A stretch of 64,000 bases of DNA from Clostridium sp. BJN0013 (GCF_040939125.1 NZ_CP162495.1:1488001-1552000); one strand, 5' to 3'; numbered from the stretch's first letter, positions 27,626 through 37,636 are shown. Notes: generated from the letters alone by a model not told the origin. A program made the numbers and translations.

Positions 27626-28021
27626 TCAAGATTTACCTTTAAATGAAGTTCCGCAGTTATTGCAGGTTATAGTTATTTTCCCCTTTTTTTTAGGCACTCT
27701 CAATTTTTGAGCACAATTTGGACATCTGAATATTTTATAGGGATTACGTGGATTATTTGAATTTATAAAATTTTTCATTTTATAAATTAAAGGCGAAATA
27801 AAATTTTCATAAGCCTGTAATTCTCTGAACCTTTTATATTTGTTTTTTGAAATACACCTCCAGCTGCTGTATATTATAAATACAAGGCCTAATGTGTAGG
27901 CAGGTCTCACCAGGAGAATTACAAGTCCAATGATATAAAGGTGTTTAGAAAGTTTATCCATACCGTAGCTGTCTCTAAAATAATAGGAAATTTTATTTAA
28001 AAATTTGTTCAAAGCTATCAC
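27626..28021 (-). CDS. Small membrane protein with C-terminal zinc ribbon
   Basis: The product has 131 residues and no family I can name. Residues about 28-50 (YIIGLVILLVRPAYTLGLVF) form one long or two short membrane segments. The C terminus is a treble-clef type zinc ribbon, FRCPNCAQKLRVP and then ITCNNCGTSFKGKS, with two CPxC/CxxC pairs 20 residues apart. The arginine-lysine-rich middle (SKNKYKRFRELQAYENF) should lie in the cytosol with the ribbon. Such ribbons often bind nucleic acids or proteins; no neighbour suggests a pathway. Confidence 0.7.
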   Translation of the reverse strand: MIALNKFLNKISYYFRDSYGMDKLSKHLYIIGLVILLVRPAYTLGLVFIIYSSWRCISKNKYKRFRELQAYENFISPLIYKMKNFINSNNPRNPYKIFRCPNCAQKLRVPKKKGKITITCNNCGTSFKGKS

Positions 28022-28187
28022 CTCTAGAAATAAAATTTTAGAACTGAATAAGTTTACATAATAAAATAATCTGTTTTTAGATAATTATACAATATAATCT
28101 TCACTTTTGCATTATTTTAAATTATTATATTTGAATTTATTTTTTAAAAATAATATCATTAATAGATAGAATAAATTTTAGGAGTGC

Positions 28188-29912
28188 ATGTATTTGAAAT
28201 TTATGAAAAAATATATAAATAAGTACTGGAAAGGATTTTGTCTTGCTATATTTTTTCTTTCTATTGAGGCATTGTGTGATTTAATGCAGCCTACTATAAT
28301 GTCCAAAATAGTCGATATAGGTGTGGCAAACAAGCAGATGGACTATGTAATTCAAAAAGGTTTGATAATGCTTCTGATTACGGCCGTGGGAGCACTGGGA
28401 GCTTCAGGACGTAATATATTGTCTGGAAGGGTATCTCAAAAATTTAGTGCAGAATTGAGAGCAGATTTATTTGAAAAAATTCAAAGTTTTTCTTTTGAAA
28501 GCATCGATAAATTCGAAAGCAGTTCCCTTATAACACGTCTTACCAATGATGTAACTCAAGTTCAAAATTTTGTGAATGGACTTATGAGAATATTTGTAAA
28601 ATCACCTCTTGTGTGTATTGGAAGTATTATTATGGCATCAAGGCTTGATTTACATCTTGCAATAATACTTTTTATTGTAATACCAATTGTAGCTGTATTT
28701 ATATTTTTAAATATGAATATAGGATATCCATATTTTATAAAGGTCCAACTGGCTTTAGATAGGGTAAATTCTGTAATAAGGGAGTATTTATCCGGTGTAA
28801 GGGTAGTGAAAGCCTTCAACAGGTTTGATTATGAAAATGAAAGGTTCAAAGAGGCAAATGAGGAATTAGGAAGATTATCTGTACTTGCAATGCGTGTAAT
28901 GGCTGTATTTTCTCCTACTAGGAGTCTAGTTATAAATATAGGAATAGTATGTGTTCTGTGGATTGGAGGGAAATATGTCAATAGTGGCAGTATGCAGGTG
29001 GGACAAATAATTGCATTTACAAATTATATGACTCAAATATTATATTCAATTATGATGATATCTGCAGTTTTTAATATGTTTGTAAGATCTAAAGCTTCTG
29101 CAATACGTATTTTTGAAATAATTGAGGAAGAAAGCAGTATTAATTTTAATGAAGGTATTTCAAATTTGAAACAAAGTGGAAGAATAGATTTTGAAGATGT
29201 GAGCTTTTCCTATGCAAACGGCCATGAAGTTATCCATAATATTAGTTTTACCTGCATGCCAGGGGAAACATTAGGTATTATTGGAGCCACAGGTTCAGGC
29301 AAAAGCAGCCTTGTAAACTTAATTCCAGGATTTTATGATGCAACTTCTGGAAGAGTAAAGGTTGATGGAGCAGATGTAAAGGATATAAATAAAAGAATTT
29401 TAAGAGAAAAAATAGCCCTTGTACCCCAGAAGACAATGCTGTTTACAGGAAGTGTTCTGGAAAATATAAGATGGGGTAAAGAGAATGCTTCACTGGAAGA
29501 GATAAAAAAGGCAGCTGAAATTGCAGAAGCAGATGAGTTTATCTCTGGATTTCCGGAGCAATACAATACAAAACTTGGACAGGGAGGAGTCAATTTTTCA
29601 GGAGGCCAAAAACAGAGGGTTTCCATAGCTCGTGCATTAATTAAAAAACCTGAAATACTCATACTTGATGATTGTACAAGTGCTGTAGATGCAGCAACGG
29701 AAGCTAAGATAAGAGAAAAGCTGAAAAAGTATTCTAATAATTTAACTTGTATAATAATTGCCCAGAAAATATCATCTGTAATATCTGCAGACAATATAAT
29801 TGTGCTGGATGAAGGAAAATTGGTGGGTATGGGAAGACATGATGAACTTATAAAAAACTGTGAAGTTTATAAAGATATTTTTCTGTCTCAAGTTGGAAAG
29901 GAGGTAATTTAG
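28188..29912 (+). CDS. Heterodimeric ABC exporter subunit, degenerate ATPase site
   Basis: This 574-residue half-transporter has six N-terminal helices (about 15-300) and an ATPase domain. Walker A GATGSGKSS and signature NFSGGQKQR are normal. Walker B is LILDDCTSAVD, with Asp in place of the catalytic Glu, and the switch is IIAQKISSV, with Gln in place of His. This is the pattern of the non-catalytic partner of LmrCD/TM287-288-type multidrug or lipid exporters. Its partner follows after three bases. The start is ATG 28188 after GGAG, though TTG 28194 has better spacing. Confidence 0.9.
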   Translation: MYLKFMKKYINKYWKGFCLAIFFLSIEALCDLMQPTIMSKIVDIGVANKQMDYVIQKGLIMLLITAVGALGASGRNILSGRVSQKFSAELRADLFEKIQSFSFESIDKFESSSLITRLTNDVTQVQNFVNGLMRIFVKSPLVCIGSIIMASRLDLHLAIILFIVIPIVAVFIFLNMNIGYPYFIKVQLALDRVNSVIREYLSGVRVVKAFNRFDYENERFKEANEELGRLSVLAMRVMAVFSPTRSLVINIGIVCVLWIGGKYVNSGSMQVGQIIAFTNYMTQILYSIMMISAVFNMFVRSKASAIRIFEIIEEESSINFNEGISNLKQSGRIDFEDVSFSYANGHEVIHNISFTCMPGETLGIIGATGSGKSSLVNLIPGFYDATSGRVKVDGADVKDINKRILREKIALVPQKTMLFTGSVLENIRWGKENASLEEIKKAAEIAEADEFISGFPEQYNTKLGQGGVNFSGGQKQRVSIARALIKKPEILILDDCTSAVDAATEAKIREKLKKYSNNLTCIIIAQKISSVISADNIIVLDEGKLVGMGRHDELIKNCEVYKDIFLSQVGKEVI

Positions 29913-29915
29913 TAT

Positions 29916-31772
29916 ATGGATGGGAAGGAGAAATATAATAAGAGTGATATAAAAATGCCTTTAGGATCGAGAAGAGGAGTAAGAGGAAGAGGAAGAGGAA
30001 GAGGAAGTATCGGTCCTGTGGAAAAACCAAAAAACTTTAAGAAAACCTTATTTAGACTTTGGAAGTATTTCGGAAGTGAAAGAAGACTTTTAGTCATAAT
30101 ATTCACGTCTGTAATAATAGATTCTATCATAGGGCTTCTTGGACCTTATCTCATAGGAAAGTCTATTGATGCTATGTCAGAATTGAAAGGAAAAGTGGAT
30201 TTTGATATACTATCTGTAGTGGTTATATTACTTTTATTTACATATATATTAGATGGTATTTTGACTTTTTTGCAGGGATGGCTTATGGCTGGTACTGCTC
30301 AGAAAATAGTGATGAATCTTAGAAAAAGTTTATTTGACAAGCTTCAAAAATTGCCAATTTCTTTTTTTGATACTAATACTCATGGAGAGATAATGAGTAG
30401 ATTAACCAATGATATAGAAAATGTAAGCTCTACTATATCGCAATCCACTACTCAGCTTATGTCAGCAGTAGTGACAGTTTTAGGATCTTTTATTATGATG
30501 CTCATTTTAAGTCCTATTTTGACTTTTGTAAGCCTTATTACAGTGCCTATGGTATTTTCCCTTACTAAAAATATAGCAAAGAATACCAGTGTATTATTTA
30601 AAAAACAACAGGTAGAACTTGGAAAGCTCAATGGACATATAGAGGAGAATATATCCGGCATCCATGTGGTAAAGGCTTTTAACCATGAACAGAAGGCCAT
30701 AGAAGAATTTAAGAAAATAAATGACAGTTTAAGTCAGGTGGGATTGAAAGCTCAAATTTGGTCCGGATTTTTAATGCCTATTATGAATGTAATAAACAAC
30801 ATAGGTTTTGCTGCTGTAGCCGGTGTAGGGGGGGTTTTGGCTGTAAAAGATATTATAACCGTAGGAATTGTAGCCAGTTTTTTAAGTTATTCTAGACAAT
30901 TTGCAAGACCATTAAACGATATAGCCAGCATATTTAATACACTTCAGTCTGCTGTTGCCGGTGCCGAGAGAGTATTTGATATATTGGATGAAAAAGAGGA
31001 GAGGGAGGATAATACTGAAGCTATAACTCTTGAAAATACAAGTGGTCAGGTTGATTTTCAAAATGTAAATTTTAGTTATAGAAAGGACGTTCCAATACTA
31101 AATAATATAAATTTTAAGATTAATCAGGGTACAAGTGTTGCCCTTGTTGGACCTACAGGAGCGGGAAAAACAACTATTGTAAACTTGCTTGCCAGGTTTT
31201 ATGATGTGTCCAGTGGAAAAATTTTAATTGATGGAATAGACATAAGGAATTATACAAGAGATAGTCTCAGAAAGTGTTTTGGCATAGTTCTTCAGGATAC
31301 CTATCTTTTTACAGGCACAATACTTGAAAATATTAAATATGGTAGATTGGACGCGGATTTTTTACAGGTTAAGGAGGCAGCAGAGGCAGCAGGTGCAGAT
31401 CAGTTTATTGAGAAATTTCCTCATAAATATGATACTATGCTTCAGGAAGGAGGAAGTAATTTAAGCCAGGGAGAGAGGCAGCTCATAGCTATAGCAAGGG
31501 CCATACTTTCAGAGCCTTCCATACTTATTTTAGATGAAGCTACAAGCAATGTGGATACGAGAACAGAACTTAAAATACAAGAAGCTATGCGTAAACTTAT
31601 ATGGAGAAGAACCAGTTTTATAATTGCCCATAGACTAAGTACCATTAGAGATTCAGACATTATAATGGTAATAGACGGAGGGACGATAGCGGAGGCTGGA
31701 AATCACAATGAGCTAATGCAGAGAAAAGGAATATATTATAACATGTACTCTAATCAGATAACTAATAATTGA
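29916..31772 (+). CDS. Heterodimeric ABC exporter subunit, canonical ATPase site
   Basis: This 618-residue half-transporter is the partner of the upstream gene. Walker A GPTGAGKTT, Walker B ILDEATSNVD with the catalytic Glu, and switch IIAHRLSTI with His are canonical, but its signature is LSQGE rather than LSGGQ. The degenerate site therefore forms from the partner's Walker motifs and this signature, leaving one catalytic site. The N terminus carries a basic, glycine-rich stretch, GSRRGVRGRGRGRGS, ahead of the first helix; AGAGGA DNA repeats encode it. The start follows AAAGGAGG. The substrate is unknown. Confidence 0.9.
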   Translation: MDGKEKYNKSDIKMPLGSRRGVRGRGRGRGSIGPVEKPKNFKKTLFRLWKYFGSERRLLVIIFTSVIIDSIIGLLGPYLIGKSIDAMSELKGKVDFDILSVVVILLLFTYILDGILTFLQGWLMAGTAQKIVMNLRKSLFDKLQKLPISFFDTNTHGEIMSRLTNDIENVSSTISQSTTQLMSAVVTVLGSFIMMLILSPILTFVSLITVPMVFSLTKNIAKNTSVLFKKQQVELGKLNGHIEENISGIHVVKAFNHEQKAIEEFKKINDSLSQVGLKAQIWSGFLMPIMNVINNIGFAAVAGVGGVLAVKDIITVGIVASFLSYSRQFARPLNDIASIFNTLQSAVAGAERVFDILDEKEEREDNTEAITLENTSGQVDFQNVNFSYRKDVPILNNINFKINQGTSVALVGPTGAGKTTIVNLLARFYDVSSGKILIDGIDIRNYTRDSLRKCFGIVLQDTYLFTGTILENIKYGRLDADFLQVKEAAEAAGADQFIEKFPHKYDTMLQEGGSNLSQGERQLIAIARAILSEPSILILDEATSNVDTRTELKIQEAMRKLIWRRTSFIIAHRLSTIRDSDIIMVIDGGTIAEAGNHNELMQRKGIYYNMYSNQITNN

Positions 31773-31943
31773 ATAAGGTATCTCAAAGTTAACAAGTCAA
31801 ATATGTCTAAAGGATGTGAGTAAAATATGTTAATAAAAATGATCAAAAATGTTAATTAATTTGTAACTCAACCGTAATATAGTTACTTTAAACTGATTGT
31901 TAAAAAGATTTTTAAGATGCCAAACATATATGGAGGTGATAAA

Positions 31944-33194
31944 GTGTTTAAAAAGATATGTAAGTTTATGATAACAGGCATGTTAGTTATTTTACTATTC
32001 TCCAGTGAAAGTTGTTATGCTGCAGGAGAATATAGAATTTGGAATAATAGCATTTCTACTGTAAGTAGTAATAAAATTTGGACCATTACTTTTAATAGAG
32101 ATATTGATTTAGACTCTGCAAAAAATTCTATAAAAATATATGAACAGGACACTAGTACACCTTTAGAAGTTAATATTATAAATACTTCCCAAGATACAGT
32201 ACAGGTTTCTCCGGCAAATTCGTACGTAGAAGGGAAAGACTATGTTCTAGTAATAGATAGCAGTCTAAAATCTATTGATGGTAAGGTATTAAACCAAGGA
32301 GTAAAATATAATTTTACAGTGGAGAAGAACAGTTCTCAGAGTCCAGCTGATATAGAAAGCTATTCACAATACTATAATGTCATAAAGAGTGCATTAGACA
32401 ACTATGAAGATACTTTAATTTTAAATATAAGTAATTATGATAAAGACACATATAGTTTAGATGTTATAAACAAAATATTAATTGCTTATCCTAATCTAAG
32501 GGCAAGATATTTAAGTGCAGCAAGCAACATTGAATACACAAGTCCCACAAAAGTTACTATAAATTTTAAATATGCAGATACAAAGGAAAATTTAATAAAA
32601 AAAGAAGAAGTCGTGCAGGAAAAGGTTGATAAAATAGTCAGTACTCTAATTACTTCTGACATGAAAGATTATGAAAAGGAACTGGTACTTCATGACTATG
32701 TAGTGAATAATACTAAATATGATGAAAGGGCATATGTGGGTAATATACCGGAAGACTCCTATACAGCCTATGGGGTTTTGATAGATGGAGTTGGAGTGTG
32801 TCAGGGCTATGCAGATGCTATAGATAGACTGCTTATAGCAGCAGGTGTAGAGTGTAAGATGGTAATAGGAGATGCAAATAATGGGACTGAATGGATTGGA
32901 CATGCATGGAATATAGTAAAAATACAAGGGGAGTATTATCAGTTAGATTCTACCTGGGATGATCCTGTTACTAGTGATGGTTCGAATAGGCTTTCTTACT
33001 CCTATTTTAACATAACCGATGATCAGATTGCCAAAAATCATAGGTGGAATACAGATGATTATCCTGAATGTACCAGCACCGAATACAGTTTTGACAACCT
33101 TGATGTAATAGAGAAGGATGCTTATGATAATGATATAAAAGTTGTTGATAATTATAATGATTTTTATAGTGCAGTAGAAGAGGCATTATCATAA
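31944..33194 (+). CDS. Secreted transglutaminase-like protein, premature stop
   Basis: The 416-residue product has a signal peptide (KKICKFMITGMLVILLFSS, cleavage near YAA) and an Ig-like domain near 30-125 (WTITFNRDIDL, a SbsA-type fold). A transglutaminase-like domain follows with the catalytic triad Cys286 in GVCQGYADA, His320 in GHAWNIV and Asp335 in LDSTWDDP. It probably acts in the cell wall as a peptidase or cross-linker. GTG 31944 follows GGAGGTGAT. The TAA at 33192 is followed in frame by 56 sense codons to a TAG at 33363, so the gene looks truncated by a nonsense codon. Confidence 0.85.
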   Translation: MFKKICKFMITGMLVILLFSSESCYAAGEYRIWNNSISTVSSNKIWTITFNRDIDLDSAKNSIKIYEQDTSTPLEVNIINTSQDTVQVSPANSYVEGKDYVLVIDSSLKSIDGKVLNQGVKYNFTVEKNSSQSPADIESYSQYYNVIKSALDNYEDTLILNISNYDKDTYSLDVINKILIAYPNLRARYLSAASNIEYTSPTKVTINFKYADTKENLIKKEEVVQEKVDKIVSTLITSDMKDYEKELVLHDYVVNNTKYDERAYVGNIPEDSYTAYGVLIDGVGVCQGYADAIDRLLIAAGVECKMVIGDANNGTEWIGHAWNIVKIQGEYYQLDSTWDDPVTSDGSNRLSYSYFNITDDQIAKNHRWNTDDYPECTSTEYSFDNLDVIEKDAYDNDIKVVDNYNDFYSAVEEALS

Positions 33195-33458
33195 GGGGAA
33201 AAGTCTGTAAGTGTAAAAATATTAAATTATGATTCAAGTCAGTATAATATATCACAGACTTTAAACAGAATATGCAGGAAGTATAACATTTCAGATGGAG
33301 TTACTATAACTACTTATTCAGATGAAATTTCAGGTGCAAAATATGTAAGTATAGTGAAATCCTAGCTGCTTTTTAACGTACAGTATCAAATCTAATAATA
33401 TTTACAATGAAGATTGCTAAAATTATAGTGATGATTACAAATTTTTTTAAAATTCTTA

Positions 33459-33487
33459 TTGACAAGTAAAAAAAAGAAGTATATATT
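33459..33487 (+). promoter_or_regulatory. Sigma-A promoter of the rib operon
   Basis: TTGACA at 33459-33464 and TATATT at 33482-33487 have a 17-base spacer. The predicted start near 33494 is about 20 bases before the FMN riboswitch. Confidence 0.8.
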
Positions 33488-33510
33488 AAAGCTATAGTTA
33501 AAAGTTAATA

Positions 33511-33713
33511 ATATGCTTTCGGGGCAGGGTGAAATTCCCGATCGGCGGTATAGTCCGCGAGCTGATTATCAGCAGGAACTGGTTAGATTCCAGTACCGAC
33601 AGTAAAAGTCTGGATGGAGAAAGTGGAAGGTTTTTGTATATACTTTATTGTATATGTTAAATTGCTTTTGTTGTGTTTATTATCCCCCTGAAGGTTTTTG
33701 AGGGGGTTTTTTG
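33511..33713 (+). promoter_or_regulatory. FMN riboswitch (RFN element) with terminator
   Basis: The aptamer shows the RFN blocks in order: TTCGGGGCAGGGTGAAATTC, CCGATCGGCGGT, AGTCCGCGAGC, then GGTTAGATTCCAGTACCGAC and TCTGGATGGAGAAAG. A strong terminator follows (CCCCCT paired with AGGGGG, then TTTTTT, at 33684-33713). FMN binding should cause termination ahead of ribD. The next 200 bases to ribD show nothing further. Confidence 0.96.
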
Positions 33714-33918
33714 CATGGGAGAAATATTAGAGACAGTGATAAGTATAGAACTTATTTAGAGGGCATGGCAGTTTATCTTCCATATTGAAGAAGCTGGGTA
33801 CTGGCAATGTTAGCTTGCACATAAAAATCTATAAAGTCAGTATGAGTTTTACGTCTTGACTTGTAAAATTCATATTAAGAGTAATAATATTTTTTATAAA
33901 GTGGAGGAATTCAATTTT

Positions 33919-35028
33919 ATGAATTATGACAATAAAGATGAACATTATATGAAAATTGCTTTAGATTTGGCATTAAAAGGAGAAGGTTTTGTGAATCCAA
34001 ATCCACAGGTGGGGGCTGTTATAGTAAAAGAGGGTAAAATAGTAGGAAAGGGTTATCACAAATTTTATGGAGGACCTCATGCAGAGGTATATGCATTGAA
34101 AGAAGCAGGAGATAAAGCAGTAGACGGGCAGATATATGTAACTTTGGAGCCTTGTTCCCATTATGGAAAAACTCCACCTTGTGCAGAAGCTATAGCAAAA
34201 GCAGGGATAAAAAAAGTAGTGGTTGCATTAAAGGATCCCAATCCACTAGTATCAGGCCGGGGGATAAAGTTTTTAAGGGATAGGGGAATAGAAGTGGTTA
34301 CAGGCGTTTTAGAAAAAGAAGCCTTAAATATAAATGAAATATTTATAAAATATATCAGTGAAAAGCTTCCTTTTGTCATATTAAAATCTGCAATAACTTT
34401 AGATGGTAAAATAGCAACTGTTACAGGACAGTCAAAGTGGATAACCTGTGAAGAATCCAGAAATCTTGTTCATCACATAAGAAATAGAGTTATGGCAATT
34501 GGGGTGGGTATAGGTACCATACTTTCGGATAATCCTCTTTTAACTACAAGACTTGAGAAAAAATGTAAAAGCCCTATAGCTGTAATTTTGGATTCCAAGT
34601 TAAGGATACCTCTGGGCTGTAAGATTTTTGATACGCTTAAATATAGGAAAATCATAATAGCTTGCACAGAGGAACATGATATGCTTAAAAAGCATGAAAT
34701 CGAAAAAATGGGAGTAGATGTAATTATTTGTCCTAAAGATGAATTTGGTCATATAAATTTAAAGATTTTAATAGAAAAGTTAGGGGATATTGGCATAGAT
34801 AGTTTACTTATAGAAGGAGGGGGCACATTGAATTTTTCCGCCTTAAATTCAGGAATTGTAGATAAAATTGTTTATTTTATAGCACCTAAAATTATAGGTG
34901 GATTAGAGGCCAAAACTTCCGTAGAGGGAAAAGGTATTGAAGATTTAAACAATGCAGTTAAATTAAAAAATATTAGTTATTCAAAATCAGGGGAGGATAT
35001 GGTAGTTCAAGGATATGTAGAAAAATAA
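33919..35028 (+). CDS. ribD: Riboflavin biosynthesis deaminase/reductase RibD
   Basis: This 369-residue bifunctional enzyme deaminates the pyrimidine product of GTP cyclohydrolase II and then reduces its ribose with NADPH. The deaminase domain (1-145) has zinc ligands His54 in HAEVYAL, Cys79 in EPCSHYGKTPPC and Cys88. The reductase domain (150-369) holds KSAITLDGKIAT and LLIEGGGTLNFS. ATG 33919 follows GTGGAGGAA; an earlier in-frame ATG at 33856 lacks a ribosome site. It is first in the operon ribD-ribE-ribBA-ribH under the FMN riboswitch. Confidence 0.95.
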   Translation: MNYDNKDEHYMKIALDLALKGEGFVNPNPQVGAVIVKEGKIVGKGYHKFYGGPHAEVYALKEAGDKAVDGQIYVTLEPCSHYGKTPPCAEAIAKAGIKKVVVALKDPNPLVSGRGIKFLRDRGIEVVTGVLEKEALNINEIFIKYISEKLPFVILKSAITLDGKIATVTGQSKWITCEESRNLVHHIRNRVMAIGVGIGTILSDNPLLTTRLEKKCKSPIAVILDSKLRIPLGCKIFDTLKYRKIIIACTEEHDMLKKHEIEKMGVDVIICPKDEFGHINLKILIEKLGDIGIDSLLIEGGGTLNFSALNSGIVDKIVYFIAPKIIGGLEAKTSVEGKGIEDLNNAVKLKNISYSKSGEDMVVQGYVEK

Positions 35029-35051
35029 TTTAAAGATGGGGAGGGGAATAT

Positions 35052-35705
35052 TTGTTTACAGGTTTAGTAGAGGAAATTGGACAAGTGATGGGAATAAAAA
35101 ATGGAGAAAATTCTTCTAAAATAACTATCTCTTCCAGGAAAGTTTTAGAAGAAGTCAAATTAGGAGACAGTATAGCTGTAAATGGAGCCTGCCTTACAGT
35201 AACAAGTTTTACAGGAAATTCTTTTACAGTAGATGTAATGGCTGAAACACTAAGAAAAAGTAACTTAAAACTTTTAAAAAGAAACAGTAGTGTAAATTTA
35301 GAAAGAGCAGTTATGATAGGTGAAAGACTGGGAGGACATATAGTAACAGGCCATATAGATGGAATTTGCAAAGTAAAGGATATAAAAAAAGAAGATATAG
35401 CCACCTGGCTTATTATAAAACCTCCTTTGGAATTATTGAAATATATGGTTTCAAAAGGCTCCATATCTTTAGATGGAGTAAGCCTTACTATAGCAGAGGT
35501 GTATGAAGACTGTATTAGTGTATCATTAATCCCGCATACTAAAGCACAAACTATTCTTCAATATAAAAGTGTGGGGGATGAAATAAATGTAGAATGTGAT
35601 TTAATAGGAAAATATATTGAAAATTTTATTTTAAGAAGAGAGAAAAAGCCCTCAAAAAATTCCAATATAACAGAAGAATTGTTAAAAGAAAATGGATTTT
35701 TTTAA
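35052..35705 (+). CDS. ribE: Riboflavin synthase alpha subunit
   Basis: This 217-residue enzyme dismutates two molecules of dimethylribityllumazine into riboflavin and a pyrimidine. Two tandem lumazine-binding barrels are visible: the first opens FTGLVEEIGQV with GDSIAVNGACLTV, and the second has VTGHIDGICKV and GSISLDGVSLTIAEV. The start is TTG (read as Met before FTGLVEE), which matches the invariant MFTG N terminus of the family and follows GGGGAGGGG. The last 20 residues (REKKPSKNSNITEELLKENGFF) form a short C-terminal tail. Confidence 0.95.
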   Translation: MFTGLVEEIGQVMGIKNGENSSKITISSRKVLEEVKLGDSIAVNGACLTVTSFTGNSFTVDVMAETLRKSNLKLLKRNSSVNLERAVMIGERLGGHIVTGHIDGICKVKDIKKEDIATWLIIKPPLELLKYMVSKGSISLDGVSLTIAEVYEDCISVSLIPHTKAQTILQYKSVGDEINVECDLIGKYIENFILRREKKPSKNSNITEELLKENGFF

Positions 35706-35803
35706 AACAAAAATTAAATTTGTGTTGTGATTAAAGTAACATAATTAATAAAATGTAAATATAGTTTATTCTAATGGCATTTTTAAAAGAGGAGTTGAAA
35801 ATA

Positions 35804-37006
35804 ATGAGTAATAAATTTAATAGTATTGAAGAGGCTCTGGAAGATCTTAAACAGGGTAAAATGATTCTAGTAACTGATGATGAAGATAGGGAAAATGAAG
35901 GAGATTTAATTTGTGCCGCAGAATTTGCCACTCAGGAAAATGTGAATTTTATGGCAACACATGCAAAAGGACTTATTTGTATGCCTATGAGTAGTAAAAT
36001 GATTTCTAAGTTAAACCTTCCACAGATGGTTTCAGATAATACAGACAACCATGAAACAGCCTTTACGGTATCTATTGACCATATAAGTACAACTACGGGT
36101 ATTTCAGCTGCAGAACGTTCCATAACTGCATTAAAATGTGTAGAAGAAGATGCAAGGCCTGAGGATTTCAGAAGACCTGGTCACATGTTCCCATTGCGTG
36201 CAAAAGAGTATGGAGTTTTGGAACGTAATGGACACACGGAAGCTACTGTTGATTTAATGAAATTGGCAAATCTAAAAGAATGTGGACTTTGCTGTGAAAT
36301 AATGAGAGATGACGGTACTATGATGAGAACTTCCGAGTTAATGGAATTTGCAAGAAAACATCAACTGAAATTTATTTCAATTAAGTCTCTACAAGAGTAT
36401 AGAAAACAAAAAGAAAAACTCATAGAACAGGTGGTACATACAAAGTTGCCAACCAAATATGGAGAATTTACAGCTTATGGATATATAAACAAAATAAATG
36501 GAGAACATCATATTGCACTTGTAAAAGGTGATATCTCAAAGGGAAACTCAGTTTTGTGCAGGGTACATTCTGAATGTTTGACAGGAGATACCTTTGGATC
36601 AGTTCGATGCGATTGTGGACAGCAATATGCGAGGGCCATGACTCAAATTGAAGAAGAAGGACAGGGTATCCTTTTATATATGAATCAAGAAGGTCGAGGT
36701 ATAGGTATAATTAATAAATTAAAGGCCTATGCACTGCAGGATAAAGGATTGGATACTGTTGAAGCAAATATTGCACTGGGTTTTGAGGAGGACTTAAGAG
36801 ATTATTATGCTGCCGCACAAATTTTAAAAGATTTAGGTGTGGAAAATATACGACTTATGACAAATAACCCGGATAAAATGGATCAGTTATCCAAGTATGG
36901 TATAAATATTACAGAAAGAGTACCAATCCAAATGAAGGCATCTGCCTATGATACTTTTTACCTTAAAACAAAACAGAAAAAAATGGGACATATTTTAAAT
37001 TATTAA
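35804..37006 (+). CDS. ribBA: Bifunctional 3,4-DHBP synthase / GTP cyclohydrolase II
   Basis: The product has 400 residues. The N-terminal RibB half (1-200) makes dihydroxybutanone phosphate from ribulose 5-phosphate; [11 protein letters not shown] is its metal and substrate motif. The C-terminal RibA half (about 205-400) opens [21 protein letters not shown] supplies its three zinc cysteines, and NQEGRGIGI and TNNPDK its GTP site. These reactions start both branches of riboflavin synthesis. ATG 35804 follows AGAGGAG; the in-frame ATG at 35774 is less well placed. Confidence 0.96.
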   Translation: MSNKFNSIEEALEDLKQGKMILVTDDEDRENEGDLICAAEFATQENVNFMATHAKGLICMPMSSKMISKLNLPQMVSDNTDNHETAFTVSIDHISTTTGISAAERSITALKCVEEDARPEDFRRPGHMFPLRAKEYGVLERNGHTEATVDLMKLANLKECGLCCEIMRDDGTMMRTSELMEFARKHQLKFISIKSLQEYRKQKEKLIEQVVHTKLPTKYGEFTAYGYINKINGEHHIALVKGDISKGNSVLCRVHSECLTGDTFGSVRCDCGQQYARAMTQIEEEGQGILLYMNQEGRGIGIINKLKAYALQDKGLDTVEANIALGFEEDLRDYYAAAQILKDLGVENIRLMTNNPDKMDQLSKYGINITERVPIQMKASAYDTFYLKTKQKKMGHILNY

Positions 37007-37028
37007 TATATTAAAGGAGCATAAAAAG

Positions 37029-37493
37029 ATGAAAGTTTATGAAGGAAAGTTAAATGCAGAGGGTTTGAAATTTGGAATAGTTGTGGGAAGGTTTAATGAA
37101 TTTATAGTGTCCAAATTATTGTCTGGAGCCTTAGACTGTTTAAAAAGACATGGAGCAGAAGAGGATAATATAGATATAACATGGGTGCCTGGAGCATTTG
37201 AAATACCTATGATTTCAAAGAAAATGGCTTTTTCACAAAAATATGATGCAGTGATATGTTTAGGAGCTGTAATTAGAGGGTCTACACCTCATTTTGATTA
37301 TGTATCCAGTGAAGTTTCAAAGGGTATAGCTAATGTCTCACTGGAAAGTAATATTCCAGTTATATTTAGTGTACTTACTACAGACAATATAGAGCAAGCT
37401 ATAGAAAGGGCAGGAACTAAAAGTGGAAACAAAGGGTATGACGGAGCTATGGCTGCCATAGAAATGGCTAATTTAATCAAAGAGTTAGAATAG
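37029..37493 (+). CDS. ribH: 6,7-dimethyl-8-ribityllumazine synthase
   Basis: This 154-residue enzyme condenses dihydroxybutanone phosphate with the ribityl pyrimidine. [26 protein letters not shown] and [14 protein letters not shown] (the conserved substrate and His region) are diagnostic, and [17 protein letters not shown] closes the fold. It likely forms the usual 60-subunit or pentamer shell; that is family knowledge. It is the last gene of the FMN-controlled operon, 22 bases after ribBA, with AAAGGAGC as ribosome site. Confidence 0.96.
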   Translation: MKVYEGKLNAEGLKFGIVVGRFNEFIVSKLLSGALDCLKRHGAEEDNIDITWVPGAFEIPMISKKMAFSQKYDAVICLGAVIRGSTPHFDYVSSEVSKGIANVSLESNIPVIFSVLTTDNIEQAIERAGTKSGNKGYDGAMAAIEMANLIKELE

Positions 37494-37503
37494 AAAATAT
37501 ATT

Positions 37504-37550
37504 TAAAATAGGTTATTGGAAGGTGTGCCCTTTTTAATAATCTATTTTTA
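37504..37550 (+). terminator. Probable terminator of the rib operon
   Basis: AAAATAGGTTATTGGAAGG pairs imperfectly with CCTTTTTAATAATCTATTTT, a long bulged stem that ends in a T-rich stretch. Confidence 0.55.
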
Positions 37551-37577
37551 TATTATATGAAATATTTTATGTGACTA

Positions 37578-37606
37578 TTGACAATTGAAATAAACAGATA
37601 TATTAT
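37578..37606 (+). promoter_or_regulatory. Sigma-A promoter of the flavodoxin gene
   Basis: TTGACA at 37578-37583 and TATTAT at 37601-37606 have a 17-base spacer. The predicted start near 37613 lies at the edge of the Fur-like box. Confidence 0.75.
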
Positions 37607-37617
37607 TATATGTATAT

Positions 37618-37636
37618 GATAATGATTTTCATTATT
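37618..37636 (+). promoter_or_regulatory. Fur box
   Basis: GATAATGATTTTCATTATT matches 16 of 19 bases of the classical Fur box GATAATGATAATCATTATC. It covers the predicted transcription start, a position where Fur-iron would repress. Flavodoxin genes are common Fur targets because flavodoxin replaces ferredoxin when iron is scarce. Confidence 0.7.

Noticed and set aside
29969-30005. AGAGGA tandem repeats as a possible CRISPR or microsatellite array
   Set aside because: There are no spacers, and the units are six bases in a coding frame for Arg-Gly. It is part of the exporter gene.
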